Positions 59,776-64,000 of a stretch of DNA of 64,000 nucleotides are shown piece after piece. Position 1 is the first letter of the stretch. Each line of letters starts with the position of its first letter. The notes beneath the pieces are model-generated. The model did no database searches, was not told where the DNA came from, and saw only the letters and a program-made list of their open reading frames with translations. The DNA is taken from the NCBI GenBank assembly GCA_007922305.1, contig ML677374.1, positions 8,804,094-8,868,093 of the forward strand, written 5' to 3'. A program made the position numbers and the translations under genes. The stretch is from Dermatemys mawii (Eukaryota > Chordata > Testudines > Dermatemydidae).

Positions 59776-61921
59776 TCATGGAGGAGAATGAACTACTCCC
59801 CTAAAAGGGACATAGCATACAACTCTCTCCCATCCCCCAGCACAAGAAGGGGAGCCCGGGGATTTCTGAAGAGTGTCTCTGTGCCCTGTTTTCCTCCCCA
59901 CACCTACTCAGCTGTGTCTTATTCAGGCCTGTGCCTAACAGGAAATTTAGTCCTTAATAAATACTCTGCCACAGGTCTAGTTAAAAAATAGAACAGTGAA
60001 AGTAGGAAAGGGAGGGGGAAATAGATGATTTTGTCATTGCAGACTCATCTTTGTTTCCTTGGAGTTGGTGAGAGAGAGGAGCTGAAGACAATGAGTAATT
60101 AGTCATTGCTGAATTATTGATAAAAGATACTGTACAAGTTAGGACAAATTTCAGCAATGGGAGGGAGTTAAGGGAATCAGTTGTCTTCATCGGGAGAGGC
60201 TTTGTCCCAACCTTCCCACTTCCTGCCATGAGCAAGGATAGGATTTTGAAGTGACCCTCGCTTTCCCAAACTCCGGTTCACACTACCCCCCAGGTTCACA
60301 GAAGGTTCCTATGTCCCCTCTGCCCTGTTAGCACATGCTGAAGCTGTAGTCCTGTCGCCTCCTTCCCCCCTTAGCTTCAAGCTTATGTCTAAGATTTGCA
60401 GACCTGGAGATAAGCACCTTGCCCAGGCCTCTCCTGTGCAGTGCCTGAGCTCTGCAAAAGTTTTATCTTCAGGCATGTGCCCTGTGGGGCTCCTAAACAC
60501 TGCAAGTCTGAAGCACCCTGGGGGTGGCTTCTGAAACCCCCAGATCTATGCATGCTTCAGGGGTCCTACAACTTTGCAGCATCAGTCCCTTACTAATTCT
60601 TTAATGTCTCCATGTTGGGAGCTCATGCTGCATTCATGAATCCTAGAAATCAGAGATTGCATTCGTTGTTTGTTAGAAACTAGAAAATCTAATCAAAGAT
60701 CAAGGCTCCATCACAATCTAGTCCACTCCCTTGTCAGATTTGGATTGAGGCCCCTACAGTATAAGAGATCCTTAACAATTTGTTTCCTATTATAGCTCAC
60801 TAGGTCTTCTGGCCTAGAGCAGAAGATACTGGGTATGGGTCTTTGCCTTTTGTTAAGCAGGAGTTCAGGCTAGATCTAATGATGAGTGGTACTATATAAA
60901 AGCTAGATATTTAATCTGAAATGGCTTTTACAACATTATTTCATCTTGGGCTAGCATTTAAAAGTGAGCCCTTCCTTTGTGTCACTTGCATAATTGTATC
61001 GTAAAACAAAACTTCCCAGGCTGCACAAACTCCGAGTCCTGTGGAAATGGTGGAGGTTGCTTTGCAGCAGGAAAAAGCTGCAGCTTGTACTTTGTCTTGT
61101 TTAAAAATTCATGCCAAGGAAAAAAATTTCAGATGAATAAGGAGGGAAACCTAATATATTTATGCCACTAGCTTTAGCACCCATCTAGTATCTCGGTCAT
61201 GAAGCAGCAAAACAAGAGGGCTGCTGATGCTGCATGTTACTGAGCCACTCTGGACTGAGGTGGGGATCAGAGAATTGATTTCATATTTCCTCACTGCAAA
61301 AAGAAAAAAAGGAGCACATTTCCTGTCACTCTGAAGGAGACTTTTGGTATGATCTCATCCCTGTTGTTATCAATGAAGCCCAGCTTTTTTCCTGTCTTTA
61401 TGCATGCTGGAGAAAGAATGAACTATTTTTACATCTTAATCGATAAACAAGAGGCGAAATACCTCTGAAGGCTCAGTTCAGTGGAGGAAGCGGCAGGATC
61501 ATCTTTCATGCTTGCTTTTTTTAAAAAAAAACAACCAGTGAATTGCTGCAGTATAGATAAAGTGAGTCAAACACAGAGTGGTGGCTGAACATTGCAAAAG
61601 CTAATTCCCTCTCAAGGAGTGCATTGTGATCTACTGTAGAATTAAACCAAAGGGTGGCTTTACAATGATGGGTTATAAGCACAAGCACCTACTTTATCTC
61701 GCACTCTGCCAGCTGAGTGTCAGAGTAAAACATGCCCATCGTCTCCAGCATGTATCTCAGCCAAGGTAGCATTTTGTCACTCACGCTGGGAGAGAAGCTT
61801 TTTAGTGGCTATTATTCAAATTGGATTCAGTGAGATCATTGTATGCCTGGTTAGGATTGTAGAACCATGTTTGTAAAACGAGGAGTGTGCCAACAGTGGG
61901 AGCAGTCAGGATTAAGGACAC

Positions 61922-62135
61922 TCGGGGCATGTCTACATTGCAATAAAACACCTGGGGTTGGCCCATGTCAGCTGATTCAGGCTCAAGGGACTTAGGCTGT
62001 GGGGCTCAAAAACGGCAGTGTAGATGTTTGGGGACCCCAAGCTTGGGGATCTGCCCCCCACCCCACCTTGGGGGGGTCTGCTGAGGAGTATCTTACTCCA
62101 TGAACCATCCCATTGTCTGCAATGGTACTGTGAGC
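61922..62135. mobile_element. Turtle-type non-autonomous element
   Basis: It starts GGGGCATGTCTACATTGCAA and contains CACCTGGGGTTGGCCCATG, TCAGCTGATTCAGGCTCAAG and GGCAGTGTAGATGTTTGGGG. The ...CATGTCTACA / GTGTAGA... ends and interior words are those of a repeat I associate with turtle genomes. The right boundary is uncertain. Confidence 0.55.
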
Positions 62136-62265
62136 AAAGAAGCCGCATTGGATTCCCAGTAGCCAGTTAAGGACTAGATTTTTGCCTTGAACAAGAGGTG
62201 CTGCACAAGCTACCCGCTTCTCAGGAGTAGCCCCAGGAGATGCTGTGCCTTAGATACCTCTTTGG

Positions 62266-62532
62266 GAATATCTATAACAGAGGTGGAGGTGTAATTTCCA
62301 GCTCTGCTAGAGCTACATGCATGAGCTTTGATTCCGCTAGCGTGCTAAAAATAGCAGTGTAACTGCGGCCGCGTGGGCAGCAGGCTGGGCTAGATACCAT
62401 GAGTATGTACCTCAGGTTATACTCACAGCAGCTAGCTGTGGCTAAGCTGCTATTTTTGAACACTAGCTCAATCAGAGCTGGTGTGGGTATGTCTAGCTGA
62501 GCTGGAAATTTTACCTTAAGCTGCAGTGTGGG
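62266..62532. mobile_element. Foldback (long-inverted-repeat) element
   Basis: The left arm includes AATTTCCAGCTCTGCTAGAG, GAGCTTTGATTCCGCTAGCG and GCTAAAAATAGCAGTG. The right arm, reversed, includes AATTTCCAGCTCAGCTAGAC, CAGCTCTGATTGAGCTAGTG and TCAAAAATAGCAGC. The two arms of about 75-90 bases are diverged inverted copies around a short spacer rich in CGGCCGC, so the transcript would fold into a hairpin. The shape is that of a MITE. No target-site duplication was confirmed. Confidence 0.75.
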
Positions 62533-63447
62533 AAATGTTTCTTCCCTCAGAACATGGAGAGGAACAAGTTACTTCAGAGCCTTGCAAAGTGCTGCTCCCC
62601 CCGTCCCTTGCATCTGGCAATAAGCAGCAGATGCAGAGCAAAAGCTCCCTTCACTCCCCAGCCCCTTGGCTTCACCCACTCCTAATTTATTGGCTCACAG
62701 CAGGGCGTGTTCACAGCAGATCAGGAGCTACAACCTTGGTAGGTCACATTTGCCTGAGCAGGTGGCATGGTTGAGCCATAGCCCCTTTTACAATCCCATT
62801 TGTGTCCTCTGCTTATTGAGACAATTTAGCCTGGAGACTGCAAAGCAGCATTTAACCTTCTGTCCATCAAAACATGTAATGAAAAGAGGCATTTCTTGAA
62901 ATGCTGCAAGGCTTTGTTGGTTGGTAAAAATAAGGGCCAACTGTGGAGTTTGGTTCTGGATTGTGAAATGGATGGGAACTTCCCTGCTTTGTGGGTTGTG
63001 AATTTTGGAGCTTACATTATCACTGGGTAATTATGGTGTGACACATTATTCTTGTTCAGTGGCTTCTAAGCCTGCGTGTGCCGCCTTCTCCTTTAGGAAA
63101 CTCACAAATTCCTGCTTGGAATCCATTTCCCCCTTGTCTTTTGCTCTTTACACAGCAATAATCACATGAAGAAATCACACAGGCACAGTAGGGCCCAGAT
63201 AACCATGTTACTAAACCTACAGAAACATACAGGGCCTAGTTATGCATCTACACTGCTCTGATCAGTTTCTAAAACACAGAACACAGCGAGCGCCACTAGA
63301 GGGTTCACAACTATTTAAAGGGATAAGTACTCAACTCCTGTACAGCAGACAGGGAGAGGATCACATTTCAAAGTGTACATGGCTTTCAAGTCTGTGGTAC
63401 CCGTTCCATGGGAAGATGTATGTAGGTGTCCTAAGTGAGGCTACTCA

Positions 63448-63636
<189 letters not shown>

Positions 63637-63834
63637 TCATGATCAGACATGCAGCTGTGTACTGTACTTCTGATTCAACTGGGGTGGTGAGAATGATTCC
63701 TGCAGCTTTTACAAGAGACATTTAAAAGGGGAATCTAACACTGCTGGAGATACATTACAAGCGGCTGAACCCCAGTCTTTCCTTTCTCTTCCCACACATT
63801 CTGGGCTCCTCTGAGTCCCTTTACCTAGACAGAT

Positions 63835-63990
63835 TTTCTCCATTTTACTTATGACCCCATTGGTATGGTGCCTCACATATATTAATGGATTGGGTGGAGA
63901 AGTTTTATTGTCCCCCTTCTGTGGGGCACAGAGACACAGATTAAGCCGCTTTCCTACGGTCACACATGGGATCTGAGGTAGAGCAGGTAA
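63835..63990 (-). mobile_element. MIR-like SINE fragment (minus strand)
   Basis: Plus-strand words CATTTTACTTATGACCCC, then CACAGAGACACAGATTAAGC and TTTCCTACGGTCACACATGG match the inverted MIR core. It is near the window edge and diverged. Confidence 0.5.
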
Positions 63991-64000
63991 CCTAGTGCTG

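Overview
The window looks like nuclear DNA from a turtle, or at least a non-avian sauropsid. It contains widely spaced exons with GT-AG introns, CpG-island promoters, diverged MIR/L2-type SINEs, a CR1 LINE tail, and many short hAT-like and foldback elements whose sequences I recognise from turtle genomes. The species assignment is inference. A 10-base N gap (19293-19302) shows that this is an assembled contig.

All genes I can support lie on the minus strand. From high to low coordinates they are: (1) CCDC92B, apparently complete in coding sequence, with three coding exons at 63594-63465, 50199-50152 and 34964-34210 (310 aa); (2) about 14.5 kb of intergenic, repeat-rich DNA; (3) the 5' part of CLUH, with coding exon 1 at 19476-19341, exon 2 at 3419-3229 and exon 3 at 850-679, and the rest of the gene beyond the left edge. 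CLUH intron 1 is about 16 kb.

CLUH intron 1 holds what appears to be a separate, nested, same-strand gene that I do not recognise. It has an internal exon (about 16255-15984) and a long terminal exon (11302-10151) in compatible phase, which encode a protein of more than 470 residues. The protein ends in a basic patch, one hydrophobic membrane segment and a short tail, like a tail-anchored membrane protein. A second CpG island (about 16.65-17.55 kb), distinct from the CLUH exon 1 island (about 19.30-19.65 kb), lies just upstream and could be its promoter. It contains a near-palindromic nuclear-receptor-type site next to a CCAAT box and an octamer motif. This nested gene is the best candidate for something undescribed.

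The rest is introns and intergenic DNA with interspersed repeats. These include several hAT-type non-autonomous elements with 8-bp target-site duplications (one perfect), a large foldback element, an 80-bp dispersed repeat present twice in the CCDC92B locus, MIR/L2-type SINEs, a CR1 fragment and simple repeats. I found no tRNA or rRNA gene, no CRISPR array and no intact transposase or reverse transcriptase.
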